DNA of 64,000 nucleotides from JACKAQ01 sp020634975 [NCBI: Calditrichia bacterium] (GCA_020634975.1 JACKAQ010000001.1:620001-684000), one strand, 5' to 3'; counted from the first letter of the stretch, positions 55,232-64,000 are shown. Notes: generated from the letters alone by a model not told the origin. Made by a program: numbers and translations.

Positions 55232-56476
55232 CTATTCCCTGTTTTCGCGAATCAGTTTTTCTGCCAGTTGCTGCATTTCTTTGGCGGCTTCCTCCGGTGT
55301 GTATCGTCCGGTGAAAATGCCCTGATATCCCGGGCGCATCGCATCCCAAATCCAGCGCAATTCCGTAACAACCGGCATCGGGCGACCCACTTTCATTTGA
55401 TCGAGCGCCGCCTGATACAGCGGATCTTTCACCAAAACGGAATCGTCCACCAACGCTTTTCGGGCGGGAATCAAGTTAAATTCGCGGGCAAAAGCCAGCT
55501 GCGTTTCGCTGGATGTGAGGTATCGCAACAATTCCAGCGTGATATCCAGTCGTTCGCCGGTCAGGTTAACGTTGACCATATAACCCACAGGCGAAACGAT
55601 CGGTGTTGCCCATTGCCCGGTTTCGCCGTTCATGGGAATGCGCGCCAAACCGATATCCATTCCGCGTTTGATATAGGTGCCCCATGACCACGGGCCGTTG
55701 ATAATCATTGCCGATTTTTCATCGAGAAACAGGGCGTTGGCGGTTTCGTAATCGCATTCGCGCGGGATAATTTTGTATTTGTTCGCCATATCGTAAATCA
55801 ACTGCGCTGCGTTGGCGACCGCTTTGGTATCCAAAGTGGGTTGATTTTGGTCATTCAAAATCCACCCGCCGTACAGCCCGATAAACGGCACCGCAAAATA
55901 TGGTTCGATAAAATTCCAGGCGAGTGCATAACGATCGGGATTGCCATCGTTATCTGCATCAACCGCCAGTTCCTTCCCCATCCGGATCAAATCTTCGATG
56001 GTTCTGGGCGGCTCTTTGACAAATTTTTTGTTGTAAACAAGGGTCAGGTGATTGCCGACGCGATCGGCAATTTGATAGAGATGTCCGTTTAATGTTGTAT
56101 TAGCGCTGAACGGATCGGTGAGAAATTGATCCAGATAAGCCTGATCAAAATAATCTTCCAGCGGCTTTACCACTTTGAGTTCGGAAAGCGGTCCGACGTT
56201 ATCGCTGGCAACGTGGATCAAATCCGGGCCTTTTCCAGCGAGCGCAGAAATCATGTAATTCGGACGCAATTCTTCTGTCTGGTAATACAATTGCCGGAAT
56301 TCGTATTGGGGATGCGTCGCGGCAAATTCGTCCAGTTTTTTCTGAAGCAGGTCACGCTCCACCGGTCGCATGGTCGTCCAGATAACGATTCGGTTGCTCG
56401 TATCTTTTGCGCATTGCCACAAAAGCAATGGCAGTAACAACAGTATTATCAAATATTTTGGGCGGAAATTTTTCAT
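55232..56476 (-). CDS. malE: Maltose/maltodextrin ABC substrate-binding lipoprotein, MalE-like
   Basis: From the ATG at 56476 the protein starts MKNFRPKYLI, with a lipobox LLWQC (Cys22), so it is anchored by lipid. It has about 414 residues and the extracellular solute-binding family 1 pattern (VIWTTMRPVERDLLQKKLDEF, GPDLIHVASDNVGP, FLDEKSAMIINGPWSWG). A MalE-type sugar ligand is inferred from the two permease genes that follow. The open frame extends upstream to 56608, but that extension runs through a palindrome and has no signal sequence, so it is rejected. There is no ATPase gene in the window. Confidence 0.93.
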   Translation of the reverse strand: MKNFRPKYLIILLLLPLLLWQCAKDTSNRIVIWTTMRPVERDLLQKKLDEFAATHPQYEFRQLYYQTEELRPNYMISALAGKGPDLIHVASDNVGPLSELKVVKPLEDYFDQAYLDQFLTDPFSANTTLNGHLYQIADRVGNHLTLVYNKKFVKEPPRTIEDLIRMGKELAVDADNDGNPDRYALAWNFIEPYFAVPFIGLYGGWILNDQNQPTLDTKAVANAAQLIYDMANKYKIIPRECDYETANALFLDEKSAMIINGPWSWGTYIKRGMDIGLARIPMNGETGQWATPIVSPVGYMVNVNLTGERLDITLELLRYLTSSETQLAFAREFNLIPARKALVDDSVLVKDPLYQAALDQMKVGRPMPVVTELRWIWDAMRPGYQGIFTGRYTPEEAAKEMQQLAEKLIRENRE

Positions 56477-56569
56477 CAAGCGAACCAGTGTTTTGATGAA
56501 GCAGGTTAGAGTGAATTTGGAGAGAATTTGATTGTCTGCGATTACGGAATTGCAAACCATTCTCAAAGC

Positions 56570-56607
56570 TGGATTTGGCTCATCCATTTTTGGATAAGCC
56601 AAATCCA
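56570..56607. promoter_or_regulatory. 38-nt palindrome upstream of malE (candidate operator or mRNA hairpin)
   Basis: The arms are 17 bp (56570-56586 and 56591-56607), beginning TGGATTTGGCT and ending AGCCAAATCCA, with one G-U mismatch and a 4-nt loop. The palindrome lies 94 bp before the malE start and 11 bp beyond the stop of the preceding gene. There is no T-run after it on the minus strand, so it is a poor terminator. It could be the binding site of the TrmB-type regulator or an mRNA processing hairpin. Confidence 0.65.
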
Positions 56608-56617
56608 AAAAATTACA

Positions 56618-57832
56618 TTATTTCACAAACAACATTTTCTTTGATTGCACAATATTATTCGCGCTCAGGCGGTAAAAGTAAACGCCCGTCGATACGCTAT
56701 TTCCGCGATCATCTCGACCATCCCAAACCGCATGATACACGCCAGCTGCAACGCTTTCGTTCACCAACGTGCGAACTTTTTGCCCCACAACGTTGAATAT
56801 TGCCAACTCAACATCTGCGGCACTGCTCAACGCATATTCGATGGTTGTGGCAGGGTTAAAGGGGTTCGGGTAGTTTTGATACAATTGATAGGTTTCCGGC
56901 TGGCTGAAAAAATCTTCGTCCAGATCATTGATGCCAACGATATAAGCGTTGTAATAACTCCCATTTTCACCGAATATTTTAAATACACGACCGTTATTAG
57001 CATCAGCAATTTCAGCTACATTTTCATTGTGATCTTGTGCAAATCCGGCCTCGTTGTCGTATCCGGCAATACCATGTTTCCAGGAAATATTTTTCGGGGC
57101 GCCAACACCGAAATTAATCGTGATTGACCAAATATCATCTCCGGCAAATTCATCACCATTAGTGCCATTATCGTTCATTTGCAATGCTTCACGAACAGAA
57201 TCGCCAGGTACCAAATCCCATACCCATGCCATTGCAGGTGTTGTTCTCGGGGCACCACCGGCGAGATAAACCGTATCGATTGAGGTTACGTTTCCACCAC
57301 CGTATGTAATGACACCATTGATCGACAAAAATTCTAATGCCTCATACATATCAGCTTCAAAAATGATATCCGTTGCCGTCGTAAAAAACTCGTCTATAAT
57401 AAGCCCATCAAAATACCGCCTGAGTATATCCAGATTTGGATTGCCATTATTATCCGTATCGGTTTCATTTCCTGTTGGACTAAATTTGTAGTCACTACCG
57501 CCTTCCCAAACATCACCATTGAAAGCCGAGCGGTAGAAATATTTGTAGGCAACCGTATCTGTTACCGGGGTCAGATTCATTACGACAACTTCTTCGTAGT
57601 CCGTTGGTGTAAAAATATTGGGACTCATGGGATTATCTTCACTCCAACCGTTGAACGAACCGCGAACAAACACCTGGTCTGCCGGGTTGTTCGGATCGAA
57701 ATTGCCTACGGCAATCTGAACAGACATATCAACTGGAAAAAAAACGTCATAATCCTGCTGCGCAAAAAGCAGGCTACTCTGTGCAAAAAAAATCAAAAGC
57801 AGGAGCCGGGAAATCATCGTTTTGCTTTCCAT
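56618..57832 (-). CDS. Secreted starch-binding-like protein with type IX-style tail
   Basis: The 404-residue protein has a signal peptide (LLLIFFAQSSLLFAQ). A first beta module has the CBM20/48-like motif VFVRGSFNGWSEDNPM, and a second lies near residues 150-290. A FlgD-like/T9SS C-terminal tail follows (YQNYPNPFNPATTIEYAL, ending KKMLFVK). No catalytic motif is visible, so it should bind alpha-glucan at the cell surface, in a role like SusE/SusF, though not related by sequence. GGAG lies 6 nt before the ATG. It lies between the PorV-like gene and malE on the same strand. Confidence 0.82.
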   Translation of the reverse strand: MESKTMISRLLLLIFFAQSSLLFAQQDYDVFFPVDMSVQIAVGNFDPNNPADQVFVRGSFNGWSEDNPMSPNIFTPTDYEEVVVMNLTPVTDTVAYKYFYRSAFNGDVWEGGSDYKFSPTGNETDTDNNGNPNLDILRRYFDGLIIDEFFTTATDIIFEADMYEALEFLSINGVITYGGGNVTSIDTVYLAGGAPRTTPAMAWVWDLVPGDSVREALQMNDNGTNGDEFAGDDIWSITINFGVGAPKNISWKHGIAGYDNEAGFAQDHNENVAEIADANNGRVFKIFGENGSYYNAYIVGINDLDEDFFSQPETYQLYQNYPNPFNPATTIEYALSSAADVELAIFNVVGQKVRTLVNESVAAGVYHAVWDGRDDRGNSVSTGVYFYRLSANNIVQSKKMLFVK

Positions 57833-57874
57833 TTTTCTCTCCTCTCTATTTGATTAAAAAAAACCTGTTCCGGA

Positions 57875-58891
57875 TTAGAACGACAACCGAACAGTGAACA
57901 TCTGCACGTTATCCAGCATCCCAAAATCCTGATAAGCATAATCCAGCTTAAAGGTTAATCCGGGCACGCGGGTGTAAATGCCTGCGCCTGCGGTAAAACC
58001 TTCTTCGCTGTCTTCCAAAAACAGCGATTGATAACCACCCCGCAGGAAAAACATTTCGTTGAATGCGTATTCAGCGCCAAAATTCATGCTTTCGGCGTTG
58101 TCGTTCGGGTGCAGTGCGTCCACCGCGACGGTCAAACGGTTTTGCTCGCTTTTCACCAGTTCCATGGACAAACCGACGCGGAACACCAACGGCATATCAA
58201 AGCGGTCGGTGAGATAGCGGGCGCTGATGTTCTCGTTGTTACCCGAGCGCGAGGGATCCGGGTCAACCTGAATCAGCAGGTCATCGCCGTCCATTTGCAT
58301 TTTGGTACCGAAATTGTTGATGCTCATGCCGAGGCGCATCCCATTAAACGGCGTTTCGAACAATGTTCCCACGTCCAGCCCAACAGCGGATGCGCTGGAA
58401 TTCCAGATATTTTCCCGGACATATTTTCCAGTGAAACCGATCATAAATTTGTCCGTTAACTGGCGGGCAAACGAAATATTGGCTGAATAGCTGCCGGCAT
58501 CGAACAACAGTCCCGTGCCTTCCGGCTGCAGCTCGGTGGTTTGCTCCATTTCGCCCATTGTCATTGCCGTGAATGACACGCCGAAAACACCGGCGGAACC
58601 GAGCGGCAGCGCAACGGCAAGGTTATCGTAATTGATTTCCTGCAACCATTCCGAGTGGGTGAAACTGAGCTCCGGGCTGGTTAGCTGGGCAACCCCGGCC
58701 ACATTCCAGTATAGCGCAGTTACGTCGTTTGCGACAGAAACAAACGCGCCGCCCATTGCCTGCGAACGTGCGCCGTTGGCGATTTTCAAAAACGCCGCAG
58801 CCGTTGTGCCCACTTTGGTAACCTGCCCGAAAACAGGCAACGAGAGGCACAGAGCCGTTAAAATGGAGATCGCAATTTTTATGTGCTTCAT
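57875..58891 (-). CDS. PorV/PorQ-family outer-membrane protein
   Basis: This 338-residue protein has a signal peptide (LTALCLSLPVFGQ). Its barrel-like sequence starts KIANGARSQAMGGAFVSVANDVTALYWNVAG (only its first part is quoted here: ARSQAMGGAFVS), the family hallmark, and it ends in a phenylalanine. PorV-like barrels act in type IX secretion as shuttles or attachment partners for cargo with C-terminal signals, and related FadL-type proteins are transporters. Its place between a giant surface protein and a tail-bearing CBM protein suggests a dedicated partner for these. AAAGGAG lies 8 nt before the ATG, just after a 10-bp hairpin. Confidence 0.88.
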   Translation of the reverse strand: MKHIKIAISILTALCLSLPVFGQVTKVGTTAAAFLKIANGARSQAMGGAFVSVANDVTALYWNVAGVAQLTSPELSFTHSEWLQEINYDNLAVALPLGSAGVFGVSFTAMTMGEMEQTTELQPEGTGLLFDAGSYSANISFARQLTDKFMIGFTGKYVRENIWNSSASAVGLDVGTLFETPFNGMRLGMSINNFGTKMQMDGDDLLIQVDPDPSRSGNNENISARYLTDRFDMPLVFRVGLSMELVKSEQNRLTVAVDALHPNDNAESMNFGAEYAFNEMFFLRGGYQSLFLEDSEEGFTAGAGIYTRVPGLTFKLDYAYQDFGMLDNVQMFTVRLSF

Positions 58892-58910
58892 GACTTTAAC
58901 TCCTTTTTCA

Positions 58911-58937
58911 TTCCGCCGGATTTTTGTTCCGGCGGAA
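58911..58937 (-). repeat. Stem-loop immediately before the PorV-like gene
   Basis: TTCCGCCGGA (58911-58920) and TCCGGCGGAA (58928-58937) form a perfect 10-bp stem with a 7-nt loop. It lies 20 bp before the PorV ATG and close to its ribosome site. It has no T-run, so it probably sets relative expression or stability within the operon rather than ending it. Confidence 0.6.
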
Positions 58938-58979
58938 GGGATGTCATTTTTATTTGCTCTTTTTACGCATTACAACGTG

Positions 58980-61900
58980 TTATTTAATGATGGCAAATTT
59001 GCCTGTGGACTGCCCGACACCCGGCGCATCGATATGGTAAATATAGATGCCGTATGCCACTTCAATATTGTCTTTTGTCAGCAAATCCCAGTCTGCAGTG
59101 CCGTCATTTAACGACGAGCTATGTTCAATAGTATCAACAAGTTCACCGCGCACATTAAAGATGCGGATGGTGCATTGTTTCGGCAAGTGAATAAAGTGGA
59201 TCGAGCGTTCGCCGCGACCGTTCGAGAAGTTGTTGCGCGGTTCCCAAATTGCGGTTGCTACATACGGGTTCGGTACAACCTTTATTTTCTCGAGATCTGT
59301 TTTTGCCTGCGCTTCGTTAACCGAAGGTGCTTTATTCACTTTGATGCGGAATTTATCATAGCTCAGGAATGCCTTGCTGCCGCCGAGTGGCAGCGTGAGC
59401 ACGTCGCCCGGATTCGGCAAAACGGTTGTTGCGGTGCCAACATCCATCCGCAACGCACCGGAAGTAAAGTATTTGTTATCCACTTTATCGTCGTATTCGA
59501 AAATGATCACCAAATCGCTTTGATCCAAAATGCCGTTGGCATCGCCAGCCGGTAAATCGTAATGGTTAAATTCCACATAGCGATTTTCGGAGACATTTTT
59601 GATCCTGTAGTTGGTAACTACTTTCGGCGATGCCGGCGGCAGACCGACACCGCTAATTCCGGAAGCAGTATCACCGGCGGCGGGTTCGGTAATTTCCAGT
59701 TGGTAATTTGCCGGATAAATTTCGCCCTGAATGGAACCGGCGCTAAACTTGCCCCAGAATGCGGCTTTCAACAATTCAGGATCGGTATTGGACCAGGTTG
59801 CCAGGCTTGTGTTTCCGACCAACGTCGGGTCGTTCAGAATTTGCAGTTTCAAGCCTTCAAAAATAGTGGCGTCTGTGCCAAGTTTGGTGTCGTTAAAAAT
59901 GAGCGTGTCGCCACTGGTCAGGTTGGTTACGGTGAAACCGTAGGTCTGAACTTTCGGCGTGTTGCCGCGCTGGTTGGTAAGGGTCGTATCGTCAAAGCTC
60001 AGTTCGTATTCGTTTCCGTCTTTAAGCGAAAGCGGTTCGATCACTTCAAAAATAACCTGACCGGTGCCATCGCCGCTGATGTGATCGACAACGGAAAGTT
60101 CCGGCGCGGAGTAACCGGCAACCGGTGCTTCCGGACGAACCTGAATCACGTTTTGCGCCAAATCCACTTCTCCGGTCGTTTTAATGGCGGCAAATTTTGC
60201 CGTTTCTGCCGGGAATAATGTTTCGGCACCTTGCAGCACGCCACGATCGTATGCGGTTACCGCGTAAAAATAGGTGAAACCGTTTTTCACGGTGCTATCC
60301 ACATATGTGTGCACCAAGCCGGTATTTTCACCGAGGTAGAAGGTGCCGCCCTGATCGTCAATTTCCGGGAAGAAATCCTGATAATCGTTCACCAAATCGT
60401 ATTGAGCGATCGGCACATCCGCCACACGGGACCCGAAAACGTTGGTCACAACACCTGTTTCGTCGAATGACGGGAAAGTTGCCCGGTAAACTTTGTAACC
60501 TTCGAAGTCGAATCCGTCTCCGGTAGCCACCAACGACAACCGGTCGAAGCTGGTTTCGGCTCTTTTATCCCAATACAGCGTTACGGAGTTATCGCCGGGA
60601 ACAGCGACAAGTTTGGGAATCAACGGCGCTTTCGCAAAGTTGTAATCGTTGTTGTAAATCGTTTGCACTGTGCGTTTTACGCGGAACAATTCTGCTTTTA
60701 CCGCCGGATCGAGGTCGGTTCCCTGATTGGAGATGGAGCCTTTGGTAAAGAAAAATGCCAGCGAAATACGTTCGGTTTGTTTGGCGCGCAACGGGAAATA
60801 ACCGGTGCCGTAAATAAAGTCAACGTCGTCATTTTGGAGCACGTCATCCAGATATCCGGGTGTTAAAACATCCCACAATTGCCCATCGTTGCGCAAACGG
60901 ATGAGGTTAAACGGCTTGAAAAGGAAGAAGCTGGTCAAACCGATCTGGTCGGATTCGTCGATGTCGGTTTTGTCGATGTTCGGCTCACCGGGCAAACCGG
61001 TGTCGATGGTGCGACCGGTGACCGGATCTAGCCGGAAACCTGAGGTCGGTACGCCGTCGCCTTCGCCTTCGTCAAATGTATCTGCCTGACCGTCCAATCC
61101 AACGTCGTCGGTGCCGGCGTTCCAGTCTCCGTCGTTATCGATCAGGTCATCGCGACCTTCGTCGATCATCGGGTTATCCAGTCCTTCGCCGGTAAAATAA
61201 TTGACAAATAAACGCCCGATTTGCGGGTTATCTTCGTCGATCAACCCGTTGCCGTTGTTGTCAATGCCGTCGTTGATTTCCGGGTTTTCGTCGATCAACC
61301 CATTGAGGTTGTCATCGAAACCGTTGCCAATCAATTCTATCAGGGTATCGCCAACATTTATCGTGAAGGTGTCGCTGTTTACAATGTATGTCAAGCCTTC
61401 AGCAGGAAAGCTGATCAGCTCGCGATCAAAATTTGCGGAGGTGTAATCGATAGAAATAACGTCCATTCCGGAGGTTACGATTTTGGAACGGAGGAAGTTG
61501 GCATCGAGCACATCACCACCGGAACCGTTGCCGTCGCTGTCGTCGTCCACGCCGTTCACCTGGTTGCCAGGGCTTTCCAAAAATGCGTAGCCGAGCACAT
61601 CCACCGGTGAAAAAATGGTGCCGCCAGAGTTTCCGCTGCCGTCGTTATCCCATGAGTAGGTGATGTCTTCTGCAAGTTCGAAACGGGAGTTGTCATCGCC
61701 GGTATCGCCATCGCCACCGATGATGGTTCCGACAATCACGCCGAAAACCGCTTTATTGTAATCGGTTGTGCCGACGTTGGTAACTTCGTACAGCCAAAAC
61801 AGGGTGTTTTGCGCCAATGCCTGCGACCACTGAAAACCGCGCACGGAAGAAACCAACCCCAAACCGCCACGGGTTTGATCGGCGGAATCCGGATAAAACG

Positions 61901-62519
61901 GATCGTTGGTGAGGATAAATTCACGGTCTCTACTGTCGTCCATCCACCAGAAACTTTCCTGATCGGCGTTGAACTGGTCTTTTCCGAAGAAACCGTTCCA
62001 CTGGTTATCCCAACCCGGATCGCTGACATCATTCAGGCGATCGGGCCACCGGTTTGGCCACGTATCCGGGAGGTGGCTCATTGCCACCAACTGGCTGTCC
62101 GGATCGCTCGATTCGCGGGCAAACTGCGGCAGCGGTTCCCATCCCCAAAAATCGTTGGGATCGTTGGGATTATATTCGTTACTGCCGCGCGGTCCGTCTG
62201 CGACTGTCACCGGTGTGAGTATCCGGCCACTTGGCAAGCGCACCTGTGCACCGACCATTACGCTAATATCTCCAACGTATTCGTGACCGGAGTTGATCGG
62301 CCATTCGCCACCAAAGTCGTCCGCACGGCCGGAGCGGCGTCCGATAAAGCCATAGTTGAAAAATGAGGTGCGCACCTGATTACCACTGTGCACATTACCT
62401 GCACGGCTGTTAATATCACCGCGTATGGTTTGGTAAAACGGCGTTTGGGTCTGCCCTTCTATTGTCATCAGCAAAATGACAAACGCCGTTGCAGCGATGA
62501 ATGTAAATATGTTTTTCAT
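58980..62519 (-). CDS. Giant secreted surface protein with Asp/Asn-rich calcium-type repeats and a fibronectin-III-like domain
   Basis: I do not recognise the family of this 1179-residue protein. It has a signal peptide (AATAFVILLMTIEGQT). Its N-terminal part has no known fold that I can name. At about 410-500 there are Asp/Asn-rich motifs such as DGIDNNGNGLIDEDNP and GLIDENPEIN, like thrombospondin-type-3 calcium loops. At about 635-755 there is a fibronectin-III-like domain (SVTLYWDKRAETSFDRL, FEGYKVYRA, YFYAVTAYDRG). It ends in a variant of the type IX tail (KVVPNPYVATAIW, then GIYIYHI). It lies 18 bp after the TonB-dependent receptor and may be its surface partner. Confidence 0.8.
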   Translation of the reverse strand: MKNIFTFIAATAFVILLMTIEGQTQTPFYQTIRGDINSRAGNVHSGNQVRTSFFNYGFIGRRSGRADDFGGEWPINSGHEYVGDISVMVGAQVRLPSGRILTPVTVADGPRGSNEYNPNDPNDFWGWEPLPQFARESSDPDSQLVAMSHLPDTWPNRWPDRLNDVSDPGWDNQWNGFFGKDQFNADQESFWWMDDSRDREFILTNDPFYPDSADQTRGGLGLVSSVRGFQWSQALAQNTLFWLYEVTNVGTTDYNKAVFGVIVGTIIGGDGDTGDDNSRFELAEDITYSWDNDGSGNSGGTIFSPVDVLGYAFLESPGNQVNGVDDDSDGNGSGGDVLDANFLRSKIVTSGMDVISIDYTSANFDRELISFPAEGLTYIVNSDTFTINVGDTLIELIGNGFDDNLNGLIDENPEINDGIDNNGNGLIDEDNPQIGRLFVNYFTGEGLDNPMIDEGRDDLIDNDGDWNAGTDDVGLDGQADTFDEGEGDGVPTSGFRLDPVTGRTIDTGLPGEPNIDKTDIDESDQIGLTSFFLFKPFNLIRLRNDGQLWDVLTPGYLDDVLQNDDVDFIYGTGYFPLRAKQTERISLAFFFTKGSISNQGTDLDPAVKAELFRVKRTVQTIYNNDYNFAKAPLIPKLVAVPGDNSVTLYWDKRAETSFDRLSLVATGDGFDFEGYKVYRATFPSFDETGVVTNVFGSRVADVPIAQYDLVNDYQDFFPEIDDQGGTFYLGENTGLVHTYVDSTVKNGFTYFYAVTAYDRGVLQGAETLFPAETAKFAAIKTTGEVDLAQNVIQVRPEAPVAGYSAPELSVVDHISGDGTGQVIFEVIEPLSLKDGNEYELSFDDTTLTNQRGNTPKVQTYGFTVTNLTSGDTLIFNDTKLGTDATIFEGLKLQILNDPTLVGNTSLATWSNTDPELLKAAFWGKFSAGSIQGEIYPANYQLEITEPAAGDTASGISGVGLPPASPKVVTNYRIKNVSENRYVEFNHYDLPAGDANGILDQSDLVIIFEYDDKVDNKYFTSGALRMDVGTATTVLPNPGDVLTLPLGGSKAFLSYDKFRIKVNKAPSVNEAQAKTDLEKIKVVPNPYVATAIWEPRNNFSNGRGERSIHFIHLPKQCTIRIFNVRGELVDTIEHSSSLNDGTADWDLLTKDNIEVAYGIYIYHIDAPGVGQSTGKFAIIK

Positions 62520-62537
62520 TCGTTTACCTTTTACGTT

Positions 62538-64000
62538 TTAGAAACCCAGGTTAAACCCAACTTGGATACGGCGCGGCTCAGTGTAAAATTGCGGCTGAAC
62601 CAGATATTCGGGATCTGCACTGCCCTGGGTTGTATTTTGCAGTGTGTATGTTGCCCGGCCAGAGTCGCCCCAAACGGATTGTTCGCCACGGCTATCCAAC
62701 AGGTTGTAAATTTTGGCAAACAGCGATACGTTCATATTGTTAAATCTGAAATCCCGGAACAACTGGAGATCAAAGGTTAACAAGTTCGGGCGTCGCTCGC
62801 TATTTTCAGTTAAACCGGATTGAATGCTCGATCCGCTGGTTGCAGCTGTCAACACTTGCGGCGTATATGGCAAACCGGATTCGAAACGCCCCAGAATACT
62901 GGTGCCCCAGCCGCCAATGCCAATATAAACGTTGCCGTTCAACACGTGGCTGCGGTCCCAGTCCAGCGGGATAATTTCCCGGCGCGGCTCGCGATTGGCT
63001 TGTGCATCGTTAAATGCATCTGCCGGATCGGAGGAGTTGCCCTCTGCAACCTGAAATGTGTAATCCACATTTGCCGAAAAATTGCTGGAGAAACGTTTTT
63101 TGAATGCGATGGTCAAACCGCGGATGTTTGCGTAATCGCGGTTTTCGTATTTGCTGTAGGATACATCCGGTGCGTAGGTAATCTGCAACGGCGATGTTCC
63201 CACCCAATCGCGAATGTCCCGGTAAAAACCGGTGATATCCACACCGATATCTTCCGTCAATTGCTGCTGCAAACCGATTTCATACATCACAGTTTTCTGG
63301 GCATCTAAATCGGAGTTGCCAATCAGGTTGCCGGAGCCGTTCTGGCGGGTTACCCGGAATTCCGGGTTGTCATACAGCAACCGGAACTCGGGAATCTGCA
63401 AAAAGTGTCCGTAGGAAAAGTGCACAACACCCTGGCTGCTGATGGGATACGCCACACCAACACGCGGCGAAACCTGCACTTTACTGGATGGATCGTCATA
63501 CCAAATGGCTTCGCGTTCTGCCAATGTCAAATCCTGATTCGCGGAAAGCAACGGCGACTGGATGTTCGGATCCAGCGGGTCCGCCAGCACCCGGCCATTG
63601 GAATTGAAATAATCCAACCGCAAACCGATGTTCACGATAAAATCTTCGTATTCCATTTTATCCTGAACATAAACCGAAAATTCTTCCGGTTCGAAGGTAT
63701 ATGCCGTAAAGTTCGGATCGTTAATGCCCGGTTTTACAGCGGTAAACAGTGTATCGCTCAGGTTCGAATCGATTACATTAAATTGCTCATAGCTGAGTTT
63801 ATGTCGACGGGCTTCGATACCGGCCTTCATCAAATGTTTATCGTTAACCTGGGCGGTAAAATCGAATTTGGCAATCTGTGTTCGTGTAATTCTGTTGAAA
63901 TGCTCATTTTTTTGACCGCCGATGGAAAAATTCAGCGAGGGCACAGAAAATTTGTCATTGTTTGTGTAACGGCTATCGGAAGGATCTTCGTAGACATATT
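62538..64000 (-). CDS. TonB-dependent outer-membrane receptor (C-terminal part; continues off the right edge)
   Basis: The minus-strand frame is open from the right edge to a stop at 62538, giving the last 487 residues. It has receptor-barrel strands with typical aromatic and alternating patterns (VRVGVAYPISSQGVVHFSYGHFLQIPEF in spirit, with FSYGHFLQIPEF as the signature and GLTIAFKKRFSSNFSANVDY). It ends QVGFNLGF with the terminal phenylalanine expected of outer-membrane barrels. The plug and TonB box lie outside. It leads the alpha-glucan locus in this window, so it probably imports maltodextrins, though no SusD follows. It may be a SusC-like or a general TonB receptor. Confidence 0.88.
   Translation of the reverse strand, partial: YVYEDPSDSRYTNNDKFSVPSLNFSIGGQKNEHFNRITRTQIAKFDFTAQVNDKHLMKAGIEARRHKLSYEQFNVIDSNLSDTLFTAVKPGINDPNFTAYTFEPEEFSVYVQDKMEYEDFIVNIGLRLDYFNSNGRVLADPLDPNIQSPLLSANQDLTLAEREAIWYDDPSSKVQVSPRVGVAYPISSQGVVHFSYGHFLQIPEFRLLYDNPEFRVTRQNGSGNLIGNSDLDAQKTVMYEIGLQQQLTEDIGVDITGFYRDIRDWVGTSPLQITYAPDVSYSKYENRDYANIRGLTIAFKKRFSSNFSANVDYTFQVAEGNSSDPADAFNDAQANREPRREIIPLDWDRSHVLNGNVYIGIGGWGTSILGRFESGLPYTPQVLTAATSGSSIQSGLTENSERRPNLLTFDLQLFRDFRFNNMNVSLFAKIYNLLDSRGEQSVWGDSGRATYTLQNTTQGSADPEYLVQPQFYTEPRRIQVGFNLGF

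Noticed and set aside
56477-56608. An upstream extension of the MalE reading frame
   Set aside because: It runs through the palindrome and has no signal peptide; the lipoprotein signal begins at 56476.

Overview
The window looks like a chromosomal segment of a Gram-negative bacterium of the FCB superphylum, most like Calditrichota or a related lineage (KSB1, Ignavibacteria). This rests on the gene families seen: a GWxTD protein, a PorV/PorQ family protein, FlgD-like/type IX-style C-terminal tails (core NYPNPFNP), a TonB-dependent receptor, Omp85/TamB proteins and a GH97 enzyme. The phylum is inference. No rRNA, tRNA, CRISPR array or insertion sequence was seen.

Layout. 1-2079 (-): first 693 residues of a 14-repeat beta-propeller sensor that runs off the left edge. 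2460-4728 (+): an unknown basic/acidic protein and a cysteine-free Mrp ATPase. 4832-11133 (-): a four-gene two-component block. A histidine kinase and an NtrC-type sigma54 activator come first. A 16-bp inverted repeat and a -24/-12 promoter follow, then a hybrid kinase and a lone receiver. 11904-14508 (-): a tyrosine/arginine-rich secreted protein and two TonB-type proteins. 14787-18081 (+): PriA and a pseudogene with three frameshifts. 18397-26031 (-): a nucleotidase, a four-hairpin palindromic repeat, an enoyl-reductase-like SDR, and a TamA/TamB pair. 26401-34030 (+): a GH2-like protein fused to a membrane domain, SMC, and a GWxTD protein. 34036-43020: HEAT protein, sodium symporter, TPR/low-complexity protein, 2OG oxygenase, alpha/beta hydrolase, copper chaperone and EgtB.

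43285-64000 (-) is the most striking part: twelve consecutive same-strand genes that look like one alpha-glucan (starch/maltodextrin) utilisation locus. In transcription order they are a TonB-dependent receptor, a giant surface protein, a PorV-like protein, a secreted starch-binding-like protein, MalE, MalF, MalG, a TrmB-family regulator, a GH97 alpha-glucosidase, a glycogen-debranching-type lipoprotein (frameshifted), a GH13 lipoprotein and a secreted GH13 amylase. A rho-independent terminator follows. The inferred flow is: polymer capture and cutting at the surface, outer-membrane uptake, periplasmic trimming by GH97, debranching and GH13 enzymes, inner-membrane import through MalEFG (no ATPase gene here), and control by TrmB. 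It combines Bacteroidetes Sus-like enzymes with a regulator best known from archaeal maltose/trehalose transport.

All calls come from reading the sequence; no database search was run.
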